From: an uncultured Blautia sp.
GTDB taxonomy: Bacteria; Bacillota; Clostridia; Lachnospirales; Lachnospiraceae
Assembly (NCBI GenBank): GCA_934426285.1
Contig: CAKRYE010000075.1
Span: 1-8,181, forward strand
Length of the DNA stretch: 8,181 nt
Direction: 5' to 3'
Positions within the stretch are counted from its first letter, which is position 1; each line of letters opens with the position of its first letter. Of this stretch, positions 1-7,133 are shown piece after piece. Under the pieces are notes generated by a model that made no database searches, was not told the DNA's origin, and was given only the letters and a program-made list of their open reading frames with translations. Both the position numbers and the translations under genes were made by a program.

Positions 1-845
1 AGACAACAGAGAAGATTCTGGCAGATTTTCTGAAAGAGAAACCGGTGACTGTGCGGTGCCGTACACACAAGTATTCTCTGGAAGAAATTTATCAGAGTCT
101 GACAGATCAGGGTGTGGAAGTAAAACCGGCACCATATCTTCCATATGCCTGCGAAATTTCAAATTATAATCATATTCTTGCCCTGGATGCGTTTATTCAG
201 GGGAAAATTCAGGTACAGGATGTAAGTTCCATGCTGGTTGCCGAAGTAGCTGCACCGAAAAAGGGCGACTACGTGATCGACATGTGCGCTGCGCCCGGAG
301 GAAAGAGCCTCCATATGGGCGACAAAATGGGTGATTATGGTACTGTGGATGCCAGAGACATCAGCCAGTACAAGGTAGATTTGATCGAAGAAAACATTCA
401 CAGAACGGATTCCATCAATGTGCAGGCAAGAGTGATGGATGCCACGGTATTTGATGTGGATTCCGAATTAAAGGCAGACATTGTTCTGGCAGATGTGCCA
501 TGCTCCGGTTATGGGGTCATCGGCAAGAAGCCGGAGATCAAATACAGAGTCACTCCTCAGAAGCAGGAAGAAATCGTGATCCTGCAGAGAACCATTCTGG
601 ACCGGGCTGCCGAATATGTGAAACCGGGCGGTGTGCTGGTATTCAGTACCTGCACCATTGCAAAGGAAGAAAACGAGGAAAATATGCTGTGGTTTATGAA
701 CAACCATCCATTTAAACTGGAGAGCCTGGATCCTTATCTTCCGGAAGAACTTCATTCAGAGAGTACAGCGCTGGGTTATCTGCAGCTTCTGCCGGGTGTG
801 CATAAGACAGATGGATTCTTTATTGCGAAATTCAGGAGAAAATAA
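1..845 (+). CDS. rsmB: 16S rRNA (cytosine-967-C5)-methyltransferase RsmB, C-terminal part (5' end outside window)
   Basis: S-adenosylmethionine-dependent enzyme that makes m5C967 in 16S rRNA. The reading frame is open back to position 3 with no stop. The GTG at 45 lies inside the protein and is not a likely start, because family-like sequence (ILADFLKEKPVTVR) continues upstream of it. The Rossmann methyltransferase core is complete: the SAM-binding CAAPGGKS motif is at 285-308, DVPCSGYG at 492-515, and STCTI at 645-659. The two family cysteines are visible, PC at 501-503 and the catalytic TC at 651-653. The C-terminal strand GFFIAKFRRK is typical of the family. Roughly the first 165-170 residues, which should hold the NusB-like RNA-binding domain, lie left of the window (inferred from the usual length of about 430-450 residues). 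The stop TAA at 843-845 is 3 bases before rlmN. Confidence 0.95.
   Translation, partial: TTEKILADFLKEKPVTVRCRTHKYSLEEIYQSLTDQGVEVKPAPYLPYACEISNYNHILALDAFIQGKIQVQDVSSMLVAEVAAPKKGDYVIDMCAAPGGKSLHMGDKMGDYGTVDARDISQYKVDLIEENIHRTDSINVQARVMDATVFDVDSELKADIVLADVPCSGYGVIGKKPEIKYRVTPQKQEEIVILQRTILDRAAEYVKPGGVLVFSTCTIAKEENEENMLWFMNNHPFKLESLDPYLPEELHSESTALGYLQLLPGVHKTDGFFIAKFRRK
834..839 (+). promoter_or_regulatory. Shine-Dalgarno site of rlmN
   Basis: AGGAGA lies 9 bases before the ATG at 849, inside the last codons of rsmB. It supports that ATG as the rlmN start and suggests rlmN is translated from the same message as rsmB. Confidence 0.7.
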
Positions 846-848
846 ATC

Positions 849-1889
849 ATGACAGATATCAAGTCGATGACGATCGATGAATTAAAGGAACTGATGACAG
901 AACTGGGAGACAAACCTTTCCGTGCGAAGCAGATCTATAGCTGGCTGCATGAGCATCTGGTAACTTCCTATGACGAGATGACCAATCTTTCCAAAGGGCT
1001 GCGGGAAAAACTGAAAGAATATCCGATCACTGCCCTGGAAGTCGTGGATGTACAGACATCGAAGCTGGACGGAACACAGAAATATCTGTTCCGTCTCAGT
1101 GACGGAAATGTGATCGAGAGTGTTCTGATGCGCTATAAACATGGAAACTCGGTCTGTATTTCCTCTCAGGTAGGCTGTCGTATGGGCTGCCGTTTCTGTG
1201 CTTCTACCATCGGGGGACTGACCAGATGCCTGCTTCCTTCTGAGATGCTGGATCAGATTTACCGGATTCAGGTACTTACAGGGGAAAGGGTATCCAATGT
1301 AGTCGTGATGGGAACCGGGGAACCACTGGACAATTATGACAACCTCCTTCGCTTCATACATATTCTGACAGAAGACGGGGGACTTCATATCAGCCAGCGA
1401 AACCTGACGGTATCTACCTGCGGACTGGTACCGAAGATTTATGAACTGGCGAAAGAGAAACTTCAGATGACTCTGGCACTTTCCCTTCATGCACCGAACG
1501 ATGTAAAGCGCCAGGAATTGATGCCAATTGCCAGAAAATACAGTATGGATGAGGTGCTTACAGCCTGTCGCCATTATTTCGAAGAGACAGGACGAAGGAT
1601 CACATTTGAATACAGTCTGGTGGCCGGAGTCAATGACAGTGATCAGGATGCGCAGGAACTTTCAGGACGGATCAGGGATATCAACTGTCATGTAAACCTG
1701 ATCCCGGTGAATCCGATCAAGGAGCGTTCTTATGTGCGTTCCACCCGCCAGGCAGTGGAGAATTTTAAAATAAAACTTGAAAAATGTGGAATTAATGTTA
1801 CTATTAGAAGGGAAATGGGCAGTGACATAGACGGTGCCTGTGGACAGTTAAGAAAAAGCTATATGGAAAAAACAGAAAGCGAGAAGTGA
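849..1889 (+). CDS. rlmN: Dual-specificity 23S rRNA/tRNA adenine-C2 methyltransferase RlmN
   Basis: Radical-SAM enzyme that methylates C2 of A2503 in 23S rRNA and of A37 in certain tRNAs; these roles are known for the family. At 346 residues it has the usual length. The N-terminal accessory domain (about 1-90) is followed by the radical-SAM core. The Fe4S4-binding CxxxCxxC is C110, C114, C117 (nt 1176-1199). C103, seven residues before the first cluster cysteine, and C331 in GACGQL match the pair that in E. coli RlmN (C118 and C355) carries the methyl-transfer chemistry. GTGEPLDNYDN (155-165), LALSLHAPND (209-218) and LIPVNPI (284-290) are further family signatures. The ATG at 849 has a good ribosome site 9 bases upstream. 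The stop at 1887-1889 is one base before the stp start. Nothing is missing or unusual. Cfr, the C8-methylating resistance paralogue, is less likely given the operon and overall sequence. Confidence 0.97.
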   Translation: MTDIKSMTIDELKELMTELGDKPFRAKQIYSWLHEHLVTSYDEMTNLSKGLREKLKEYPITALEVVDVQTSKLDGTQKYLFRLSDGNVIESVLMRYKHGNSVCISSQVGCRMGCRFCASTIGGLTRCLLPSEMLDQIYRIQVLTGERVSNVVVMGTGEPLDNYDNLLRFIHILTEDGGLHISQRNLTVSTCGLVPKIYELAKEKLQMTLALSLHAPNDVKRQELMPIARKYSMDEVLTACRHYFEETGRRITFEYSLVAGVNDSDQDAQELSGRIRDINCHVNLIPVNPIKERSYVRSTRQAVENFKIKLEKCGINVTIRREMGSDIDGACGQLRKSYMEKTESEK

Positions 1890-1890
1890 C

Positions 1891-2637
1891 ATGAGGATAT
1901 ATTCAGCTACTGATGTGGGTCAGAAGCGGAAGATGAACCAGGATTATGTGTTTGCCTCTTCCGACCCGATTGGGAATCTTCCGAATCTGTTTGTTGTTGC
2001 GGATGGAATGGGCGGACATAATGCAGGCGATTATGCATCCTCCCATGCTGTCAGTGTTGTGGTAGAGGAGATTCGACAGGATCGGGATTTTAATCCGGTT
2101 AAGGTGATCCGTCATGCCATTGAAAGTGCGAACAGAGAGATCATTGAGCAGGCACAGAAGGATGAAAAACTGAAGGGAATGGGAACCACTATGGTAGTTT
2201 CCACCATCGTTGGACAGTATGCATATGTGGCCAATGTGGGTGACAGCCGTCTCTATGTGGCGAACAGAGAACTTCAGCAGATAACAAGAGACCACTCATT
2301 GGTGCAGGAGATGGTCAGGATGGGAGAAATCAGTGCCGAAGAGGCAAGAAACCATCCGGACAAAAATATCATCACAAGAGCGCTGGGTGCGGAAAGAACA
2401 GTGGATGTAGATTTTTTTGATCTGAAACTGGAACCGGAAAGTGTGATTTTAATGTGCTCAGATGGACTGAGCAATATGGTGGAGGACAGCCGGATAAAAG
2501 AGATACTTTCCAGAAGGGATGAAGCCCTGGATGAAAGAGGCAGGATTCTTATCAGTGAGGCAAACCGTAACGGCGGTAAAGACAATATTGCAATTGTATT
2601 GATAGAACCATTCGCAAATGAGGTGGAAGAATGTTAA
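1891..2637 (+). CDS. prpC: PP2C-family Ser/Thr protein phosphatase (Stp/PrpC), partner of PrkC
   Basis: Metal-dependent cytoplasmic phosphatase expected to remove phosphate from PrkC and its substrates. At 248 residues it is a compact, complete bacterial PP2C with no extra domain. Motifs in order: RKMNQD with metal ligand D18, VADGMGGHNAG (36-46) with D38, GMGTT (96-100), ANVGDSR (114-120) with D118, TRDHSLVQ (132-139), ITRALG (161-166), CSDGLSNM (189-196) with D191, and GGKDNIA (228-234) with D231. The Asp set for the binuclear metal centre is therefore present. No strong ribosome site precedes the ATG; only a weak GAGAAG at 1881-1886 lies 4 bases upstream, and rlmN ends one base earlier, so translation is probably coupled to rlmN. 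The stop overlaps the start of prkC. The gene is also called stp in several Firmicutes. Confidence 0.96.
   Translation: MRIYSATDVGQKRKMNQDYVFASSDPIGNLPNLFVVADGMGGHNAGDYASSHAVSVVVEEIRQDRDFNPVKVIRHAIESANREIIEQAQKDEKLKGMGTTMVVSTIVGQYAYVANVGDSRLYVANRELQQITRDHSLVQEMVRMGEISAEEARNHPDKNIITRALGAERTVDVDFFDLKLEPESVILMCSDGLSNMVEDSRIKEILSRRDEALDERGRILISEANRNGGKDNIAIVLIEPFANEVEEC
2620..2637 (+). promoter_or_regulatory. prkC ribosome-binding site and stp/prkC start-stop overlap
   Basis: GAGGTG at 2620-2625 is a good match to the anti-Shine-Dalgarno sequence and sits 5 bases before the ATG at 2631. That ATG shares the string ATGTTAA (2631-2637) with the stop codon of the phosphatase gene, a 7-base overlap that suggests translational coupling of phosphatase and kinase. 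Confidence 0.7.
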
Positions 2638-4856
2638 AAACAGGAATGATCGTAGCAGAGCGCTATGAAATATTAGGTAAAATAGGTACCGGCGGAATGG
2701 CGGACGTATACAAGGCAAAGGATCACAAACTGAATCGTTTTGTCGCTGTCAAGGTGCTGAAGCCGGAGTTTCGGGAAGATACAACTTTTATACAGAAATT
2801 CAGAAGTGAGGCACAGGCTGCCGCAGTTCTGACACATCCAAATATTGTTAATGTATTTGATGTTGGAGATGACAATGGAGTTTATTACATTGTTATGGAG
2901 CTGATCGAGGGAATCACACTGAAGGAATATATTTCCAAGAAGGGCAGACTCTCAGTAAAGGAAGCTACCAGCATTGCCATTCAGGTTTCTATGGGACTGG
3001 AGGCTGCACACAGCCACGGGATTGTACATCGTGATGTAAAGCCCCAGAATATTATTATTTCCATGGATGGAAAGGTAAAAGTAACAGATTTTGGAATTGC
3101 CAGAGCAGCGTCATCCAATACCATCAGCTCCAATGTAATGGGATCTGTTCACTATAGTTCTCCGGAGCAGGTGCGTGGAGGATACAGTGATGAGAAAAGT
3201 GATATTTATTCTCTGGGTATTACACTTTATGAGATGGTGACAGGCAGGGTTCCTTTTGACGGAGATACTACAGTTGCCATTGCCATCAAGCACCTTCAGG
3301 AAGAGATGGTACCGCCAAGTGTATATGCACCGGAGCTACCTCACAGCCTGGAGCAGATCATATTGAAATGTACACAGAAAAGTGTTGACAGACGATACCA
3401 GAATATGGAGGATGTGATCGGGGATCTGAAGCATTCTCTTATTGATCCCCAGGGAGATTTTGTAAAGCTCACATCAGTAGATAACGATGCCAAAACCGTA
3501 GTGATTTCGGATGCGGAACTGGGTGAGATCAAGCATACACCAAAGCAGATCTCAAAGGCTGATCCAGAGGCTCTGGAAGCAGAAATCAATGAGACGGATT
3601 ATGATGACGAGCCTGAGGATACATCACGTAAGAGACGGGAAAGCAAAAAGGATAAAAAACACAGGAAAGGCAATGGTCAGGTGATGACCATTATCATGCT
3701 TCTGATGGGTGTGTTGATCCTGATTGCAATTATTTTGATCGCAGGAAAAGCTTCTGGTCTGATCGGAGGATCTAAAACAGAAAACAAACAGCAGGTTCAG
3801 ACCGAGGAAGCAGAGGATGACGAAATGGTCACTGTTCCGGATCTTCGCGGAAAAACAGAGGAAGAGGCTAAGACAATCACTAAGGATATGAAGCTGGGAA
3901 TCCAGCCTATGGGTGAGGAAGCTTCTGACATGGCAAAAGGAACAATTTCTTCTCAGGATATTCCACAGGGAAGTAAGGTTGAGCAATATACAACTATTAA
4001 GTACTATATCAGCAAGGGAACTCAGCAGATCACCATTCCGGATGTGGATGGACAGACAGGCATAGATGCCCAGCAGACCCTTGAGGATATGGGGCTTACT
4101 GTAAATGTTCAGAAGGAATACAGTGAATTAAATGATGACGGATATCCCCTTGTGGATCCGGGATATGCATATTCTACCACTCCGGCTGCAGGAACTCAGG
4201 TGGCTTCCGGAACAAGTGTTACGCTGGTTGTCAGCCGTGGTGTTGATTATGGTGACAGTGTGGAAGTGCCAAGTGTTGTTGGTATGACAAAGAATGATGC
4301 GATTACAACCTTTGGTAAATTCCTGAATATTGAAGTTAAAGAGCAGAAGAGCACAGATGCACCGGCAGGAGAGGTAATTGCCCAGGAGCCTGAAGCAGGT
4401 GACTGGGATGATCCGGATACTGTGAATGTAGTACTTACTGTAAGTTCCGGAGATCAGGATCCATCTTCTGCGCAGACCTCCGATTCAAATACACAAAGCA
4501 GCAATACAGGCAGTACAGATAGTGCAGACAGTGTAGCCGATACAGATACTTCTGCCGCAGATCTGGCACAGCAGAGTGCAGCAGCTGCAAACGGTGAGGT
4601 CTGGAAATGTACACAGGCATTGAATACACCGATCGGCTATTCAGGAGGACCCATCCGCCTGGAACTGATACAGAATGTAAACGGTAATCCGTCTGCATCT
4701 GTAATCCTGGAGGGACAGACACTGCAGTTCCCGTATACACTGGATATCACTGGTGCACCGGGAGTCAGCCAGGGTACTTTATATCTTTCTGAGGAAATTA
4801 ACGGAACCTATCAAAAGCTTGGAGAATACTCCATCACATTTGCTAAGGCTGAGTAA
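2631..4856 (+). CDS. prkC: Membrane Ser/Thr protein kinase with PASTA repeats and an extra C-terminal domain (PrkC/PknB/Stk)
   Basis: Transmembrane Hanks-type kinase that senses muropeptides or lipid II outside the cell and phosphorylates cytoplasmic proteins. The kinase domain (about 10-270) has the glycine loop GTGGMADV (19-26), VAVKVLK with K41, helix-C E60, HRDVKPQN with catalytic D135 and N140, DFG at 153-155, and SSPEQ (176-180), so it should be active. An acidic juxtamembrane linker (about 310-330) is followed by a Lys/Arg-rich stretch (333-348), a single membrane helix at about 351-371 (nt 3681-3743), and three PASTA repeats at about 399-463, 467-537 and 544-607. A Ser/Thr/Asp/Gln-rich linker (608-645) leads to a predicted beta-rich terminal domain (about 655-741). 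At 741 residues it is longer than three-PASTA kinases that lack such a domain (B. subtilis PrkC is about 650). The kinase is inside and the PASTA repeats outside by the positive-inside rule. It overlaps the phosphatase gene and lies 3 bases before rsgA. Confidence 0.97.
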   Translation: MLKTGMIVAERYEILGKIGTGGMADVYKAKDHKLNRFVAVKVLKPEFREDTTFIQKFRSEAQAAAVLTHPNIVNVFDVGDDNGVYYIVMELIEGITLKEYISKKGRLSVKEATSIAIQVSMGLEAAHSHGIVHRDVKPQNIIISMDGKVKVTDFGIARAASSNTISSNVMGSVHYSSPEQVRGGYSDEKSDIYSLGITLYEMVTGRVPFDGDTTVAIAIKHLQEEMVPPSVYAPELPHSLEQIILKCTQKSVDRRYQNMEDVIGDLKHSLIDPQGDFVKLTSVDNDAKTVVISDAELGEIKHTPKQISKADPEALEAEINETDYDDEPEDTSRKRRESKKDKKHRKGNGQVMTIIMLLMGVLILIAIILIAGKASGLIGGSKTENKQQVQTEEAEDDEMVTVPDLRGKTEEEAKTITKDMKLGIQPMGEEASDMAKGTISSQDIPQGSKVEQYTTIKYYISKGTQQITIPDVDGQTGIDAQQTLEDMGLTVNVQKEYSELNDDGYPLVDPGYAYSTTPAAGTQVASGTSVTLVVSRGVDYGDSVEVPSVVGMTKNDAITTFGKFLNIEVKEQKSTDAPAGEVIAQEPEAGDWDDPDTVNVVLTVSSGDQDPSSAQTSDSNTQSSNTGSTDSADSVADTDTSAADLAQQSAAAANGEVWKCTQALNTPIGYSGGPIRLELIQNVNGNPSASVILEGQTLQFPYTLDITGAPGVSQGTLYLSEEINGTYQKLGEYSITFAKAE
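4452..4565 (+). other. Low-complexity Ser/Thr/Asp linker-coding segment in prkC
   Basis: Codons for residues 608-645 are strongly biased to Ser, Thr, Asp, Gln and Ala, with repeated short units such as AGTACAGATAGTGCAGACAGT. It probably encodes a flexible extracellular spacer between the last PASTA repeat and the C-terminal domain. Short imperfect repeats of this kind often vary in length between strains (inference). Confidence 0.6.
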
Positions 4857-4859
4857 TAC

Positions 4860-5738
4860 ATGCAGGGGAAAATTATTAAGGGAATTGCAGGATTTTATTA
4901 CATTCATGCTGAGGATAATGAAGTATATGAATGCAAGGCCAAAGGAATTTTCAGAAAAGATAACCGGAAACCTCTGGTAGGCGATAATGTGGAAATAGAG
5001 GTGTTGGATGAGAAGGAGAAGGAGGGCAGTGTTACTGCCATCCTTCCCCGGAAAAATTCCCTGATCCGCCCGGCAGTTGCCAATGTAGATCAGGCTTTTG
5101 TGATTTTTGCAATGGAAAACCCAAAACCTAATTTCATGCTGCTGGATCGTTTTCTGATCATGATGGAGCAGGCAGATATTCCTGTTACCATCTGCTTTAA
5201 CAAAAAAGACCTGGGAACCAGGGAAGAGCTGGACTTCTTATATGAGACCTATCAGAGCTGCGGATATCAGGTAATCCTGTCCAGTACCTATCAGGGAGAT
5301 GGTATGGAGGAGATAAAAAAAATACTCCAGGGAAAGACTACGGTGGTTGCTGGTCCTTCCGGTGTGGGAAAATCTTCGATTACCAATGCCCTTCAGGGAA
5401 ATGTACAGATGGAGACCGGTGAGATCAGCAAAAAGCTGAAGCGGGGAAAACATACTACCCGTCATTCTCAGGTTATTCCGGCAGGAAAGGACACCTATCT
5501 GGTGGATACTCCTGGTTTTTCCTGTCTGTATCTTTCTGATATGGAGGAGCAGGAACTTAAAGATTATTTTCCGGAATTCCGGAAATATGAAGGGCAGTGC
5601 AGGTTTCAGGGATGCAGACATATCCATGAGCCAGGCTGCGCAGTAAAGGAAGCACTGGATAACCATAAAATCAGCAGTCTCAGATATGAAGATTATCTGG
5701 GACTTTATGAAGAATTAAAAGAGAAAAGGAGATTCTGA
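4860..5738 (+). CDS. rsgA: Small-ribosomal-subunit biogenesis GTPase RsgA (CpgA/YloQ/YjeQ)
   Basis: Circularly permuted GTPase that acts late in 30S subunit maturation; in B. subtilis (CpgA) it is also tied to cell-wall and morphology phenotypes. At 292 residues it has the normal length. An N-terminal OB-fold (about 1-65) is followed by GTPase motifs in permuted order: G4 N114-K-K-D117, then G1 GPSGVGKS (165-172), a G2-like TTRHS (199-203), and G3 D216-T-P-G219. The C-terminal zinc site is C247, C252, H254, C260. The start MQGKIIKGIAGFYYI is typical of clostridial RsgA. The ATG lies 3 bases after the prkC stop, with only a weak AAGG (4844-4847) 12 bases upstream, so coupling to prkC translation is likely. 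The gene is intact. Confidence 0.97.
   Translation: MQGKIIKGIAGFYYIHAEDNEVYECKAKGIFRKDNRKPLVGDNVEIEVLDEKEKEGSVTAILPRKNSLIRPAVANVDQAFVIFAMENPKPNFMLLDRFLIMMEQADIPVTICFNKKDLGTREELDFLYETYQSCGYQVILSSTYQGDGMEEIKKILQGKTTVVAGPSGVGKSSITNALQGNVQMETGEISKKLKRGKHTTRHSQVIPAGKDTYLVDTPGFSCLYLSDMEEQELKDYFPEFRKYEGQCRFQGCRHIHEPGCAVKEALDNHKISSLRYEDYLGLYEELKEKRRF
5727..5732 (+). promoter_or_regulatory. Shine-Dalgarno site of rpe
   Basis: AGGAGA sits 8 bases before the ATG at 5741 and within the last codons of rsgA. It supports the chosen start of rpe. Confidence 0.7.
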
Positions 5739-5740
5739 TT

Positions 5741-6412
5741 ATGTATCAGTTATGTCCGTCTATTTTATCAGCGGATTTTAACCGTTTAGGCGAACAGATT
5801 AAAATTTTGGAAGAAGAAGGGATTGAATGGCTTCATATTGATGTGATGGATGGTGATTTTGTACCCAGCATCTCATTTGGAATGCCGGTGATCAAATCAA
5901 TCCGAAAAGAATCAAAATTATTTTTTGATGTACATCTGATGGTGACAGAACCGGAACGGTATATCAGAGATTTCGTTGAATGCGGCGCGGATTCTATCAC
6001 TGTACATGCGGAAGCCTGTGAAGATCTGGAACGTACCATAGAACAGATCCGTGAAGCAGGAGTAAAGGTGGGTGTATCCATTAAGCCTGCTACTCCGGTA
6101 AATGATATCAGCCATATGCTTGAGGATGTGGATATGGTTCTGGTTATGACTGTACAGCCGGGATTTGGAGGACAGAAATATCTGGAGGAGTGTACAGAGA
6201 AGATTCAGGAGCTTCGTGACCTGATCCGGGATGAAGATCTGAATGTAGACATTCAGGTGGATGGCGGGATCAATGATGAAACAATGGAAACTGTATTAAA
6301 GGCAGGGGCAAACCTTGTGGTGGCAGGTTCCTATGTTTTTAAAGACGATCTGGTTTCCGGAGTGCGCCATGCAAAGAAGCGAATGAATGAAGTGATCAGA
6401 GAGATTGACTGA
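5741..6412 (+). CDS. rpe: Ribulose-phosphate 3-epimerase
   Basis: Interconverts D-ribulose 5-phosphate and D-xylulose 5-phosphate in the pentose phosphate pathway, in the cytoplasm. The 223-residue TIM barrel is complete. Signatures: SILSADF (7-13) with S8; HIDVMDGDFVP (32-42) with H32 and D34; DVHLMV (63-68) with H65; MTVQPGFGGQ (136-145), the phosphate-side loop; VDGGIN (173-178) with D174; and VAGSYVF (194-200). H32, D34, H65 and D174 are the expected metal and catalytic residues. It has its own good ribosome site, 2 bases separate it from rsgA, and 8 bases separate it from thiN. Sugar epimerases such as allulose-6-phosphate 3-epimerase (AlsE) share the fold, but the operon position and motif match favour Rpe. 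Confidence 0.97.
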   Translation: MYQLCPSILSADFNRLGEQIKILEEEGIEWLHIDVMDGDFVPSISFGMPVIKSIRKESKLFFDVHLMVTEPERYIRDFVECGADSITVHAEACEDLERTIEQIREAGVKVGVSIKPATPVNDISHMLEDVDMVLVMTVQPGFGGQKYLEECTEKIQELRDLIRDEDLNVDIQVDGGINDETMETVLKAGANLVVAGSYVFKDDLVSGVRHAKKRMNEVIREID

Positions 6413-6416
6413 GGAA
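6411..6416 (+). promoter_or_regulatory. Shine-Dalgarno site of thiN
   Basis: GAGGAA overlaps the TGA stop of rpe (6410-6412) and lies 4 bases before the ATG at 6421. It supports that ATG over the alternative frame starting at 6405, which is a shadow. Confidence 0.65.
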
Positions 6417-6420
6417 CAGT

Positions 6421-7095
6421 ATGAAAGATACGATTATTGTAAGCGGGGGCGATATCCAGAGAGATTTTGCCCTCGATTTTTTAAGAAACAGAATAAAAAA
6501 AACAGGGCGGGAAAAGCTTTGCCTGATCGCTGCGGACAGAGGACTGGAATTTTTTATGGAAAATCATCTTCTGCCAGATGTGGCTGTAGGTGATTTTGAC
6601 AGTCTGTCTCCTCAGGGTGAGGAGTTTCTGAAAGACTTAAGCGCGGTGGAAGTGATACGCCTCAAGCCGGAAAAGGATGATTCGGATACCCAGTGTGCTG
6701 TGAATCTGGCTATCCGGCGGGGAACAAAGAGAATAGAAATCCTGGGAGCAACAGGCCGGAGGGTGGATCACCTGATTGCAAATCTGGGGCTTCTTATTCT
6801 TGCCGGCCAGAAAGGTGTTTCTCTGGCATTGGTGGATCAGTATAATTATATGACACTGGCAGAGAATGGGAAGGTGCTGGAGAAATCCAGTCAGTTCGGT
6901 AAATATGTCTCTTTTTTTGCCATAGGAGGAGCTGTGAAGGGACTTTGCCTGGAGGGATTTAAATATATATTAGATGGTTATGATCTGGATATGTCAGATT
7001 GTGGACTGACAGTAAGTAATGAAATACAGGAAGAGCAGGCCAGAGTTACATATGAGTCAGGAACCCTGCTGATGATCCAATCCAGGGATAGATAG
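6421..7095 (+). CDS. thiN: Thiamine pyrophosphokinase
   Basis: Transfers pyrophosphate from ATP to thiamine to give thiamine diphosphate in one step (EC 2.7.6.2), so it serves salvage of imported thiamine. At 224 residues it is of usual length. Family motifs in order: IAADRGLEF (36-44), VGDFDS (56-61), KDDSDTQ (85-91) with the acidic Mg/ATP-binding cluster, GATGRRVDH (109-117), YVSFFAIGG (162-170) and VSNE (198-201). The N-terminal catalytic Rossmann-like part is followed by the C-terminal beta domain that completes the thiamine site in dimers. The product feeds transketolase, which uses the xylulose 5-phosphate made by Rpe, encoded just upstream. No TPP riboswitch is visible in front of it, so its expression should follow the operon. 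Confidence 0.95.
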   Translation: MKDTIIVSGGDIQRDFALDFLRNRIKKTGREKLCLIAADRGLEFFMENHLLPDVAVGDFDSLSPQGEEFLKDLSAVEVIRLKPEKDDSDTQCAVNLAIRRGTKRIEILGATGRRVDHLIANLGLLILAGQKGVSLALVDQYNYMTLAENGKVLEKSSQFGKYVSFFAIGGAVKGLCLEGFKYILDGYDLDMSDCGLTVSNEIQEEQARVTYESGTLLMIQSRDR

Positions 7096-7119
7096 ACAGC
7101 AAAAGATGAAAAAACGGAA

Positions 7120-7125
7120 GAAGGA
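7120..7125 (+). promoter_or_regulatory. Shine-Dalgarno site of the GNAT gene
   Basis: GAAGGA lies 8 bases before the ATG at 7134 in a purine-rich 38-base gap after thiN. It supports the start MDIKIRTATAEDAEELL, which matches the usual first strand of GNAT enzymes. Confidence 0.6.
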
Positions 7126-7133
7126 AAAATAGC

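Noticed and set aside
45..47. GTG at 45 as the start of rsmB
   Set aside because: The frame stays open to the window edge with plausible family sequence, and a start here would leave out the N-terminal RNA-binding domain; the gene is simply cut by the window.
882..1574. Long (230-codon) minus-strand open frame opposite rlmN
   Set aside because: It lies wholly within rlmN, which has all its catalytic motifs. The minus-strand translation is rich in Cys, His and Gln with no recognisable domain, so it is an antisense shadow.
3624..3986. Minus-strand frame opposite the PrkC membrane region
   Set aside because: Its hydrophobic, Cys/Phe-rich look comes from the complement of the Lys-rich and membrane-helix codons of prkC; there is no ribosome site or family match.
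4753..4980. Plus-strand 75-codon frame spanning the prkC/rsgA junction
   Set aside because: It overlaps two well-supported genes in another frame and shows no domain.
6380..6425. TPP riboswitch in front of thiN
   Set aside because: Only 8 bases separate rpe and thiN, and no thi-box sequence is visible in the end of rpe.
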